From positions 1 to 40,764 of the forward strand of contig DASRFK010000254.1 of NCBI GenBank assembly GCA_035651635.1: a stretch of DNA of 40,764 nt. The letters are read 5' to 3'. Position 1 is the stretch's first letter. The number at the start of each line of letters is the position of its first letter. The translations under genes and the position numbers were made by a program. This document shows positions 8,469-16,325 of the stretch, piece after piece. Below the pieces are notes generated by a model. That model saw nothing but the letters and a program-made list of their open reading frames with translations. It ran no database searches and was not told the DNA's origin. The stretch is from JANXQE01 sp035651635. GTDB lineage: Bacteria > Verrucomicrobiota > Verrucomicrobiia > Limisphaerales > UBA8199.

Positions 8469-9302
8469 TCAAGGGGTCCTCCAAGTTGAGTGCTGCTGCA
8501 ACCACAACACATCGAGGTTGGCTGGCATTAATACATCATTCCACGGAGCCGTTAACTTACGCCCATCTCTCCAACGGTGAAGACCAGCGTGGCCGTCCGC
8601 ATAGGTCAACATGCATCCGCCAGAATGAATTGCGGTTGGTTTATCTCGTAGCACCCACTTTTCAGGTTGTTTTTCGTCGAAATCCCACTGCATTGCAAAA
8701 CTTCCGTCGTTAATTGTTTCGATGCGTTCGTCGATAAACACGAGTGCCTCCGCAGGCGAGGGCCGAAGAATTTGGGCTAGTTTGTGAAAAGTTGTCACGG
8801 TAACCGTATTAGTTAGAGAGCCCATAAAGCAGTTGAGAGACACAGTCCGAACTGGCGGGGCGGTGACTGCCATTGAAGAGGCTGGGCAGCACCACACTTT
8901 GGACGCTTTAATGTAGGGACCTACTAAACTCCGTTGCAAAAGCAATGTGTTTGTGCGGTCTGGTCCGGGCAAACCTAGCCAACCCTCTACCCATGTCTGA
9001 CCTAGGGGGATTCTCTGTCCGTCCTGGTTGGGAAGCACGGCGTCTTCGTGGTCGACGGCGTAAAGTTGAAAGGCCACAATAAACTCTTTCATGTTCGAAA
9101 GACAGGTTATCTGCCGAGTTCTGACCTTGGCTGCGCTAAGGCATGGCAATATAAGAGCGGCAAAAATGCTTATAATAACCATGGTGACCAGCAACTCTAT
9201 CAGATTGAAGGCTAGGTGTCGACATAGACCTATTGGGAATAACGGGCCCACTAACTTAGCTGTCTCAAATAATCCTTCGTTAATAGGGCGTTGGCTTCTC
9301 AT
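8469..9302 (-). CDS. Type II secretion pseudopilin-like protein with H-X9-DG motif
   Basis: 277 residues. After a 31-residue leader the segment FNLIELLVTMVIISIFAALILPC is a prepilin N-terminal methylation helix with Glu at mature position 5; the residue before the cleavage site is Ala where Gly is usual. Near the C-terminus His-Ser-Gly-Gly is followed by TYADG, exactly His, nine residues, Asp-Gly: the H-X9-DG signature of the large prepilin-like families of Planctomycetes and Verrucomicrobia. Such proteins are exported and assembled or anchored at the cell surface. It lies 57 bases upstream of the GtrA gene, within a glycosyltransferase set, so it could be a glycosylation target (inference). 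Confidence 0.9.
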   Translation of the reverse strand: MRSQRPINEGLFETAKLVGPLFPIGLCRHLAFNLIELLVTMVIISIFAALILPCLSAAKVRTRQITCLSNMKEFIVAFQLYAVDHEDAVLPNQDGQRIPLGQTWVEGWLGLPGPDRTNTLLLQRSLVGPYIKASKVWCCPASSMAVTAPPVRTVSLNCFMGSLTNTVTVTTFHKLAQILRPSPAEALVFIDERIETINDGSFAMQWDFDEKQPEKWVLRDKPTAIHSGGCMLTYADGHAGLHRWRDGRKLTAPWNDVLMPANLDVLWLQQHSTWRTP

Positions 9303-9597
9303 TGATTTATTTTGACATCATGCTTTGCACGCTTTGAGACAATCATATCCAACCCGAAGCAAATGAAAAGCAATTATTATAGTAGACGTTATTGGCGAGC
9401 GTTGATAGCTTCGGTTAAAATGGCGGCGTGGCTTAGTGGGATCAAACCAACCGCCTGTGGCGGCTCGTGCGCCCACGCTACGTCCGCTGCAGCTTTAAGT
9501 CTGAGCGACAAAGACGCTTGCGTGAGTTTTACGTCGGGCATCCTACCGTATACCGCAAAGTACCGGCCACCGCCGGAACACGGGAATGTGGTGAGCA
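9303..9597. other. Intergenic gap of 295 bases
   Basis: Separates the GT2 gene from the pseudopilin gene on the minus strand. The half next to the pseudopilin start is AT-rich and could hold a promoter. The middle (about 9447-9475) has a GGCGG-rich stretch with short inverted repeats (CCGCCTGTGGCGG, 9450-9462). No gene recognised. Confidence 0.4.
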
Positions 9598-10338
9598 TTA
9601 TCTCAAAAGATTATATTTTATGATGCAGCGCAAGGCACTAAACCCGTCCTTCCAGTTGGCCTTTTTGCCATCTTCGTAGGTGCGTCCATAGTATGAAATG
9701 GCTACCTCGTAAATACGGACTCTGAGCTTACTGACTTTGGCTGTAATTTCCGGCTCAAAGCCGAAGCGGTTCTCCTCAATCGTGATTTTTTCCAGAACGT
9801 CCCGACGAAAGCTTTTGTAGCATGTCTCGATGTCAGTAAGGTTCAGATTCGTTGCCATATTCGAAAGCATGGTCAAAAGCCTGTTTCCTGCCGAGTGCCA
9901 ATAATAAAGAACCCGGTGCGCGCCGGAGCCAATAAATCGCGAGCCATAAACGACATCAGCTATGCCGCGGAGGATGGGAGCGATGACCAAATAATACTCG
10001 CTAGGGCTGTATTCGAGGTCGGCATCTTGAATGATGACAACAGGTGCGGTGAGATAACTTAAAGCTGTGCGAATCGCTGAACCCTTACCACGATTATTCT
10101 CATGACGAACTACCTTCAGCCGTTCGTCCAGAATCGACAGTTGCTGCAAACGTTCCCAGGTTTGGTCGGTCGAGTGATCGTCCACCACAATCAATTCCTG
10201 GACTGGGCGCTGATCTAGCACATTGCGCACCACCTGTTCAACGGTCGAAGCCTCGTTGAAAACGGGCATAACAACCGCCAGGCAGGGAGAAATGTCGCTA
10301 TTGGATTTAGGCTCGACCCACGGTTCGGTTGCATTCAT
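9598..10338 (-). CDS. GT2 family polyprenyl-phosphate sugar synthase (DPM1-like)
   Basis: 246 residues. A GT-A glycosyltransferase: VVMPVFNEA (22-30), VVDDHSTDQT (51-60), the metal-binding QDADLEY (104-110, Asp105 and Asp107), GSRF and the NRLLTMLSN segment followed by an ETCYKSFRRDV block are those of dolichyl/undecaprenyl-phosphate mannose or glucose synthases. There is no C-terminal membrane domain, so it is a soluble or peripheral DPM1-like form. It would load a nucleotide sugar onto polyprenyl phosphate in the cytoplasm and feed the GtrA-like protein and the PIG-V/GT39-like transferases encoded nearby. It heads the minus-strand set. Confidence 0.93.
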   Translation of the reverse strand: MNATEPWVEPKSNSDISPCLAVVMPVFNEASTVEQVVRNVLDQRPVQELIVVDDHSTDQTWERLQQLSILDERLKVVRHENNRGKGSAIRTALSYLTAPVVIIQDADLEYSPSEYYLVIAPILRGIADVVYGSRFIGSGAHRVLYYWHSAGNRLLTMLSNMATNLNLTDIETCYKSFRRDVLEKITIEENRFGFEPEITAKVSKLRVRIYEVAISYYGRTYEDGKKANWKDGFSALRCIIKYNLLR

Positions 10339-11067
10339 TCACTGACGCAATCCATAGGTTGTTGAGTTCTCAGCAATTGTGCCAGACACTGATGGAGTCT
10401 TGGTACAGCTGTGCTGATCGTCGTCACAGTAACGTCCCGCCACCGGTGAAACAAGTCTCAAGCTCGACAAGCCGGCCAACAAACCTTGAATTGGGCCGCG
10501 AATAACCGCAAGTGTAACGCTGATAAAATCAAGAAATCCACGATGCCATGCTGTGGTCGTCCAAGGTGAAACTGCCTTTGGTCCGAGAATATGTGGTCCT
10601 TTCAAACATCCGGGCGGGCCGCGAATCCCACAGCGCGCGCCCCTTCGGTCGACTGTGGTTAGGTTCGACGGCTTCGGGTTTTTTTCAACGAATGTCGGGA
10701 AAACTTTACGCGCTAAGTAAGCCCGTACGCGTTTTTGATGAACTTGGGGCGTAGATGGAATTGGCTTTTGAGTGTCGCCTTCGTGGTGTTCAATCTAGGT
10801 GTCCTCTGCGCGGCAAATTCAAATGGCAAAGCGATTGACTAACAAATCTTCGGGCTTTTCGTAGTCTTTAAGGCGCTCGTTGTCCTGCTGACCTTTTAAA
10901 CGAATACATTTTACAGCCCCAAAACTCCAAAGACACCCGCATTTCTTAAGCCCCTCAGCCCAGTAGCAGACGGATTAAGACACTTTCCAGGCCCCGGGAA
11001 TCTGGTCTCTACCGATTCTTGTGAGGGTTGCGCCCACTTTAGCAATTAAATACTATTTTCCGGCCGC
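10339..11067. other. Divergent intergenic region of 729 bases
   Basis: Lies between the divergent GT2 gene (minus) and the GT39-like gene (plus) and must contain promoters for both. A minus-strand open frame of 88 codons (10339-10605, TTG start) abuts the GT2 start but has low-complexity composition, no domain and no ribosome binding site; I do not call it. Nothing else recognised. Confidence 0.45.
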
Positions 11068-12435
11068 GTGCATATCCAAATTCTAACCAAAACACCTACG
11101 GGGCCCTCCACTGCAGCAAAGCCACTTGATTTCTTCCAGTGCATTTTTCTTGCCGGTCTTTTCCTCCGTTTTATGGTTTTTCCCTTCCTCGGCCCGTTTA
11201 ACCCTGATAGCCAAGGCCATCTTGAATATATTTTGTATCTAAAACATTATTGGTCTTTGCCACCGTCGAATTTAGGTCATGAGACCTGGCAGCCGCCTTT
11301 CTACTACATTATTACTGCGGCGGTCGCGGAAATTACTGAAAACCCAAAGGCGTTACAAGGCGTTTCATTACTTACATCAATCGCAACACTTTGCCTATTT
11401 TATAAGTTACTTGCCACTCGGCTCTTTATATCTACTGATGAAGGGAGGTATATTGCTATGTCCTTTCTTGCTATTCTTCCACAGTTTGTGATGTTTTCTC
11501 TGTACATATCCAACGATTCAATGGCGACGCTTTGCGGAGCACTTTCATTTTTCCTAGCGGCTCAACTACTAAAAGTTCCTTCGATAAAGCGATTTATTGC
11601 TCTTTGCTCAGGGCTAGCGATTGGACTGCTTACCAAGGGACAATTTATTGTCATAGCGCCAATTCTGTTTTGCTGGGGCTGTTACCTGATTTGGAGAACA
11701 ATCGCGCATCGTCGGATTTGGACACTCGTTGTAGCTTTCGGCTTCTTAATCTTAATACTAGGTTCCGCCAAATACGTTTTGAACGCTTCGACGTACGGGA
11801 ACCCTTTTATCTCCAACCTTAACTTCAACCATGTTTGGATTAAACAGCAACAAGGAACCTACCTTGGCTTATACTCTCTGCTTGATTGTAACGTTTTTAA
11901 ACTTTTGCGAAAACCAACCTTAGACGAATCTACGAAACACTCAATTCCGTTGATGCTATATGGCACATTTTGGTACCAGTGGATTCCGGAATCAAACTTT
12001 CGCGGCAACTCACTTCCGCTAACAAGTTGGATTGGTCGTTACATGGATTGTCTGGGTATTTTGCCAACTGCGATTAGCGTTCTGGGGATATTTGTTTTTA
12101 GTAGAAAGCTTTGGTGCTCTAATGGAGAGTGTCCGTTTGTTGAGCCGAGTGGGTTACTTAAAGGGGCTGCAGTATTAACCTTTGTAGGCAATTTGCTGAT
12201 ATTATTACGAACCTTTTTTCAAACGGATGTGTGGAGTGTCTTGCAAGCCCGATCCCTCTTTCCTTCGATTCTAGGGGCCCTCGTGGTATGCGACCAGGGA
12301 TTGAGCTGTTTTGCCTTCCGAATTAGAGCGTCTCGTACAATTACGTATTGGCGACTCCTATTCGTCGTTGGTGCGGTTAGTTACTTTGTTTCCGAAATTG
12401 TCTTGCAGTTGGTAAGCGCTATCGGCGGGAATTGA
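11068..12435 (+). CDS. GT39/ArnT-like membrane glycosyltransferase
   Basis: 455 residues from a GTG at 11068 (an in-frame stop lies upstream). About ten hydrophobic segments. The first long loop has FNPDSQGHLEYI followed by HETWQPPFYY: an acidic residue after the first helix, then the QPPFYY motif of the dolichyl-phosphate-mannose/ArnT-like GT-C superfamily. The segment LSGLAIGLLTKGQ (lumenal KGQ) is also typical. These enzymes take a sugar from a polyprenyl-phosphate carrier and attach it to protein, lipid or glycan outside the membrane. It is transcribed away from the GT2 synthase gene that could provide its donor. Confidence 0.85.
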   Translation: MHIQILTKTPTGPSTAAKPLDFFQCIFLAGLFLRFMVFPFLGPFNPDSQGHLEYILYLKHYWSLPPSNLGHETWQPPFYYIITAAVAEITENPKALQGVSLLTSIATLCLFYKLLATRLFISTDEGRYIAMSFLAILPQFVMFSLYISNDSMATLCGALSFFLAAQLLKVPSIKRFIALCSGLAIGLLTKGQFIVIAPILFCWGCYLIWRTIAHRRIWTLVVAFGFLILILGSAKYVLNASTYGNPFISNLNFNHVWIKQQQGTYLGLYSLLDCNVFKLLRKPTLDESTKHSIPLMLYGTFWYQWIPESNFRGNSLPLTSWIGRYMDCLGILPTAISVLGIFVFSRKLWCSNGECPFVEPSGLLKGAAVLTFVGNLLILLRTFFQTDVWSVLQARSLFPSILGALVVCDQGLSCFAFRIRASRTITYWRLLFVVGAVSYFVSEIVLQLVSAIGGN

Positions 12436-12891
12436 AGCCCATATTAAGCTTCGTCTCTGATTGCTGTTGCCAATTGGCAACATCGTTTTAAGCGACTGAT
12501 AACAAACGAGCTGCGCTTACGCAAGTGAACCGTTGTTGAGTAAGCTGGAAATCGCGAGAGGCTGTCATGTCGTCCGCGACACCTTAGAGTGGCATCTGTT
12601 TAAGCCACGTCGGTGGGGCTATCGCCATTAGTTCTTATAGCTTGGATGTTGGAGGTTCCGAGAGGGCAAATATTTAATACGATTTGACAGCGCGCTAATG
12701 CTTTTTGTTCAGAATGATATTATGTTGTGGTTAAGCCACTTGGGGAACGTTGCCCTGAATTTTTGTAAGGCACTCTCGGATTTTGCGATTGATATGGTTG
12801 TAGTTTTTTGGGCCTTGCAGGTTCCAAGTTCAAGCTTAAGTCTGCAAAACGTTATGCAACAACATGTTACAGCCGGGTTCGGCTTTTTCTT
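12436..12891. other. Intergenic gap of 456 bases
   Basis: Between the GT39-like gene and the gene at 12892. Contains the terminator-like hairpin at 12871-12888 but no recognisable gene. A 65-codon hydrophobic open frame at 12698-12895 has no ribosome binding site and runs through the hairpin. Confidence 0.45.
12871..12888 (+). terminator. Terminator-like hairpin directly before a start codon
   Basis: AGCCG, a GGTT loop, then CGGCT running into five T. The U-tract ends only a few bases before the ATG at 12892. It could end upstream transcription, act as an attenuator, or hide the ribosome binding site of the next gene. The stem is only 5 bp. Confidence 0.4.
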
Positions 12892-13536
12892 ATGAATAAT
12901 ACGAAGACAGATGCGCGCCCTGTCTCTGGTGATAACGACGCAATTGTCCTTAGTCCCTTGTTCCAGGAAAGATTGACGTCTGATGAACTGGCGCGGCTAG
13001 AGAAGTGTGAATCCGTTATCAAAACAGGGCTCGCGACCTTTTTCGAGGTTGGTCAGGCGCTTTTAACTATTCGACTATGCGGTCTTTATCGAGAAGGTTA
13101 CCCGACTTTCGACGCGTATTGCCATGCACGTTGGGGCATTGGACGATCGTACGCGTGTCGATTGATTGGGGCAGCAGAAAGGGTTAAATTACTTTCGCCG
13201 CAGACGGCCATCCAGAGACCTACAACAGAGTTCCAAATTCGGCCCTTCCTAAAACTGGCGCCCGAAGTCTTTCCAAAGGCTTGGGAAACCGCTGTCACCC
13301 GATCAAAGAATGGCAAAGTTTCCTCCGCTGTAATTCGGGCTGTTATCGCCGAGGCCGTTCCGGCGCAAACTCGCCCGACCACATTAAAACGACGTAAAAG
13401 GACTAAACTACCCAAGCATTGCTCTATTGGCGAAGTGTTAGTGCTGTTGCAAGAAACCAGGAAAGCCATCGAAAAGGGCGAACACCAACGTGCGCTAGCA
13501 GCAATTGAAAAAATAGATTGTCTCCTATTGTCCTGA
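12892..13536 (+). CDS. Conserved hypothetical protein, probable DNA-binding (plasmid/ParB-like type)
   Basis: 214 residues from the ATG at 12892; a longer frame from a TTG at 12808 would read through the hairpin and is less likely. The region after residue 30 (LARLEKCESVIKTGLATFFEVGQALLTI, then YREGYPTFDAYCHARWGIGRSYACRLI) resembles bacterial and plasmid proteins with a KorB/DUF3102-like helical DNA-binding part in which GIGRSYACRLI would be the recognition helix. A basic stretch (TLKRRKRTKLPK) precedes a C-terminal helix. No domain is certain. It stands alone between convergent and unrelated genes. Confidence 0.75.
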   Translation: MNNTKTDARPVSGDNDAIVLSPLFQERLTSDELARLEKCESVIKTGLATFFEVGQALLTIRLCGLYREGYPTFDAYCHARWGIGRSYACRLIGAAERVKLLSPQTAIQRPTTEFQIRPFLKLAPEVFPKAWETAVTRSKNGKVSSAVIRAVIAEAVPAQTRPTTLKRRKRTKLPKHCSIGEVLVLLQETRKAIEKGEHQRALAAIEKIDCLLLS

Positions 13537-13668
13537 GTAGCCACTTAAATCGCAATCCGCAGATCGTGTCAATATGAAGAGCGGGGTGATGACTCTGCTC
13601 GTGGTAAGGAATCGGTTACAGCATTCTTCGCCTCAGACCAGTGTGTGGCTTTCACGGCTTCCACGCTG

Positions 13669-14781
13669 CTAGGGTGTTAGCATTTGGTAGTTGCCTTTCT
13701 GGCGGTTTTTCCAAAAAGGCGACGACCAGCGGGCTTCACTGCTGTAAAACCGCTGATAGGCAGTCAGGTATTCTCGATAGTTCTGATCGAGCCACTCCGA
13801 ATAGGCATTGAGATCCGAATCGTGAAAGTTTGTCCCAGTGGATAAGGATTCAAAGATCATTTCTGAATGTTGAAGTGCGTTCATTATTCCACTGGAGGAT
13901 AACGGATCCATGCTTTGGGCACAGTCTCCTGCGAGACACCAGCCCTTGCCGACCGCGGGACGCCTGATGGTGGACGAGGCGTCAGCGAAGAATAACGAAA
14001 CATCGGAATTGGACGCCGTGGAACAGGCCAGCACACGAGAGGCAGCAATTGGACATTCGGCGAGTTCTTCCAACATTACAGGCACGGAACGGAAGCGACA
14101 TCGGGACGGACTGTTGGATTCAGTGCAAATATTTACTACCAGATGCCCAGAGGGTACCTTCACCGAATAAACCCAGCCGCGCGAGTAGGATTCAATCGAC
14201 GGACCAAAATCCCCGGGACAATTCCGGACGCGCATGCCGAGACAGAAAAGACGGTCTAGGCGACTCCGTTCGCTGGGTATTCCGGCGAGGCCGGCACCTA
14301 TTCTCCCGACGCAGATCACGAGAAACTTTGCCTGGACAGTAAAATGCTCAGGGCCGCGCTGAATGCCGACAACCCATTGGTTGTGACGCAGCGAGACTTC
14401 CCGCACACGGGCTTCAGTCACAAGCGAGGCGCCATGGCTGACCGCAGCGTTGGCCAATTCCCAATCAAAGAGGGTGCGATCAAGAGCGAGCGCGTGGCCG
14501 TGGGCTTGGAAAATAAAATCGCGCGTAACCGCCTCGGCTGTTCCCCACTTACTGACAAACTCATACACTGGCCGGTGGCGGCTCTCCCAATCTGGCCGGA
14601 GAACCCGCAACCGGTTTACCGCAACTCGCGCTTGAGGGGCCAGAAACTCGCCGGCCCTTTCCCGCTCGAACGTCGACGCCTCGACCAGAAGAACCCCAAT
14701 GCCGGCGCGAGCTAGGCGCGCGGAGAGCGCGGAACCGGCCGGTCCAGCTCCGGCCACTACGACGTCATAGAAAGGCTTCAG
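13669..14781 (-). CDS. LodB-like FAD-dependent oxidoreductase
   Basis: Flavoprotein of the geranylgeranyl reductase/halogenase-like class. The dinucleotide fold VVVAGAGPAGSAL with the later LVEA gives the FAD-binding beta-alpha-beta unit, and GWCLAGDCAQSMDPLSSSG is the second FAD-binding (GD) motif. LodB-type proteins are required to form the quinone cofactor of LodA-type oxidases; the gene directly follows the lodA-like gene. The first standard start is GTG at 14757, but that would cut away the first beta strand. The frame extends upstream through FYDVV to a CTG at 14781, two bases after the lodA-like stop, so a CTG start is proposed. Product is slightly short (370 residues). Confidence 0.85.
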   Translation of the reverse strand: MKPFYDVVVAGAGPAGSALSARLARAGIGVLLVEASTFERERAGEFLAPQARVAVNRLRVLRPDWESRHRPVYEFVSKWGTAEAVTRDFIFQAHGHALALDRTLFDWELANAAVSHGASLVTEARVREVSLRHNQWVVGIQRGPEHFTVQAKFLVICVGRIGAGLAGIPSERSRLDRLFCLGMRVRNCPGDFGPSIESYSRGWVYSVKVPSGHLVVNICTESNSPSRCRFRSVPVMLEELAECPIAASRVLACSTASNSDVSLFFADASSTIRRPAVGKGWCLAGDCAQSMDPLSSSGIMNALQHSEMIFESLSTGTNFHDSDLNAYSEWLDQNYREYLTAYQRFYSSEARWSSPFWKNRQKGNYQMLTP

Positions 14782-14783
14782 AG

Positions 14784-16313
14784 TCAGAGATGCGGGATAC
14801 TCGGATCGCGTTCGGCCTCGACCAGCGGCTCCGCTGCCCCACCCGGGAACGGCTCAACGAAGCCTAACTTGGCAAAATTATCGACGAGCGACTGATGGTC
14901 GGGAATGGAGTCTATCCACGGCTTCTGCACCTGTGCTTGAGGGTCAACGAAGACATTGATAGGGCGTTGGGCCGGCCACCAGACAGTGGTCGGGGACTGC
15001 TCGGCGCATTCAAAGAAATCCGACTGCCAAGGACACGCCATGGTGCGAGTAATGAACCCGGCACGCGGGGTTTGGGGAATGTTATTGAATGTGAAGGGCT
15101 GCATCGTAATGCGGAACGGAGCGGAATACATTTTAGGCGAAGTCATGCGAATGCCGGCTTCGATACCGGGGAAGAACCCACCGCCCACCGACTGGGAAAG
15201 AGAAGCGCGGTCCAGATTGTCGGGCGTTAGAGGCGGCTGAAGTGGATTCGGCGTAAAATCGGAATTGAAATCACCGTTCGCCCAATTGTTCAAAATCTGA
15301 CGCTGATTGGTGGTGAAATTGAAGTTGACAAGGAAGTTGTTTTCGATGCTCAGGAGTAATTGCAGGGTATCCTTGCGGAGTTGATCGGCGGCGGCGTCCT
15401 TCTTCGAAAGCTGGACATAATCCGTGGAGATCGCACCCCACACGGGCAGTTGGGAGACGTAGCGCAGCTTCGCAAACGCTTTGAGGATGGGGAGCACGTG
15501 GTTCTGAAACGACGCAACCGTCGGAGGCTGCGTTCCCGTCGCTTGCGTCACGATGTCGAACATCGTGGTGATGCCGTCATTATAAGGCGCGAAATCGGGA
15601 GGGGCGACGATAACCCACGCGCCGTTGGAAATCACGACGGGAACTTGCCCGGGGATGGTTACTGTAGCGGAGATGGGGCCATCGGAAACATCATCGAACC
15701 AGCCCTCATTATTGGCGAATGAATTAGCACCGCTCGGGCCTTGGGAGCCGTCGCCGAGAGGCAAGCCTGCGGGAACACTGGCGGACCTTCCGCTGCCACC
15801 CAGAATGAGCAGCCGCCCCTTGGCATCGGTGCGCAACTCACCGAGAACGACGATCTGGCCCTTGAATTTGCCTTCGGAAGTGGCCGCAACCTTCTGCGCT
15901 GCTCCAGAAATGGGCGGAAAGATGGGCTTGATGATCAAATCGGCTTGCGGAACACCCGGATTGCGCGGCTTGTTGACATCTTCGGGAACATTCTCGCTTA
16001 CGAACCAGCCAGCGGACGCCTTCTCGTTCGCCAGTTCGACGCGCCACTCAATCTGGGCGCCGGTGGAGAGATTGACTTCCCGCGAGGTGGTCTGACCAGC
16101 CGCATCGGTATCGAATTCAAAGACGCGGAAGCGGGCTGCCTGACGGCGGATCATTTGCCCTAGCTTGTATTTGGCGACGGGCTGCACCGCATCATCGGCG
16201 GTCAACTCCAGCGGACCGACGCCGGGGATTTCGGGAGCGAGAATGAAGCTGTCGGGGTGATTGCCGAGACGGGCGATGCCGATCCCGGGATAGATGCGAT
16301 ATGTCTTGCTCAT
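14784..16313 (-). CDS. LodA-like quinoprotein oxidase
   Basis: 509 residues. The N-terminus MSKTYRIYPGIGIARLGN and the C-terminal block VGGGFFPGIEAG (376-387), MACPWQSDFFEC (425-436), WWPAQRP (445-451) define the LodA/GoxA family of cysteine-tryptophylquinone amino-acid oxidases, which release H2O2. Trp429 fits the quinone tryptophan. As I recall the family, the partner cysteine precedes VGG; here that place reads SQS (Ser375). The only cysteines in the protein are Cys427 and Cys436, both beside Trp429. It is shorter than LodA of Marinomonas (726). It lies 12 bases after the ferritin-like gene and just before the LodB-like gene, so the three form an operon. Substrate unknown; activity uncertain. 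Confidence 0.92.
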   Translation of the reverse strand: MSKTYRIYPGIGIARLGNHPDSFILAPEIPGVGPLELTADDAVQPVAKYKLGQMIRRQAARFRVFEFDTDAAGQTTSREVNLSTGAQIEWRVELANEKASAGWFVSENVPEDVNKPRNPGVPQADLIIKPIFPPISGAAQKVAATSEGKFKGQIVVLGELRTDAKGRLLILGGSGRSASVPAGLPLGDGSQGPSGANSFANNEGWFDDVSDGPISATVTIPGQVPVVISNGAWVIVAPPDFAPYNDGITTMFDIVTQATGTQPPTVASFQNHVLPILKAFAKLRYVSQLPVWGAISTDYVQLSKKDAAADQLRKDTLQLLLSIENNFLVNFNFTTNQRQILNNWANGDFNSDFTPNPLQPPLTPDNLDRASLSQSVGGGFFPGIEAGIRMTSPKMYSAPFRITMQPFTFNNIPQTPRAGFITRTMACPWQSDFFECAEQSPTTVWWPAQRPINVFVDPQAQVQKPWIDSIPDHQSLVDNFAKLGFVEPFPGGAAEPLVEAERDPSIPHL

Positions 16314-16325
16314 GTGGTGGTTTTC

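Noticed and set aside
9420..9475. tRNA-like start (GGCGGCGTGGCTTAGTGG)
   Set aside because: No cloverleaf, anticodon arm or T-loop follows.
10339..10605. 88-aa minus-strand ORF abutting the GT2 start
   Set aside because: TTG start, no ribosome binding site, no domain and noise-like composition.
12698..12895. 65-aa hydrophobic plus-strand ORF
   Set aside because: No ribosome binding site, passes through the terminator-like hairpin and overlaps the next gene in another frame.
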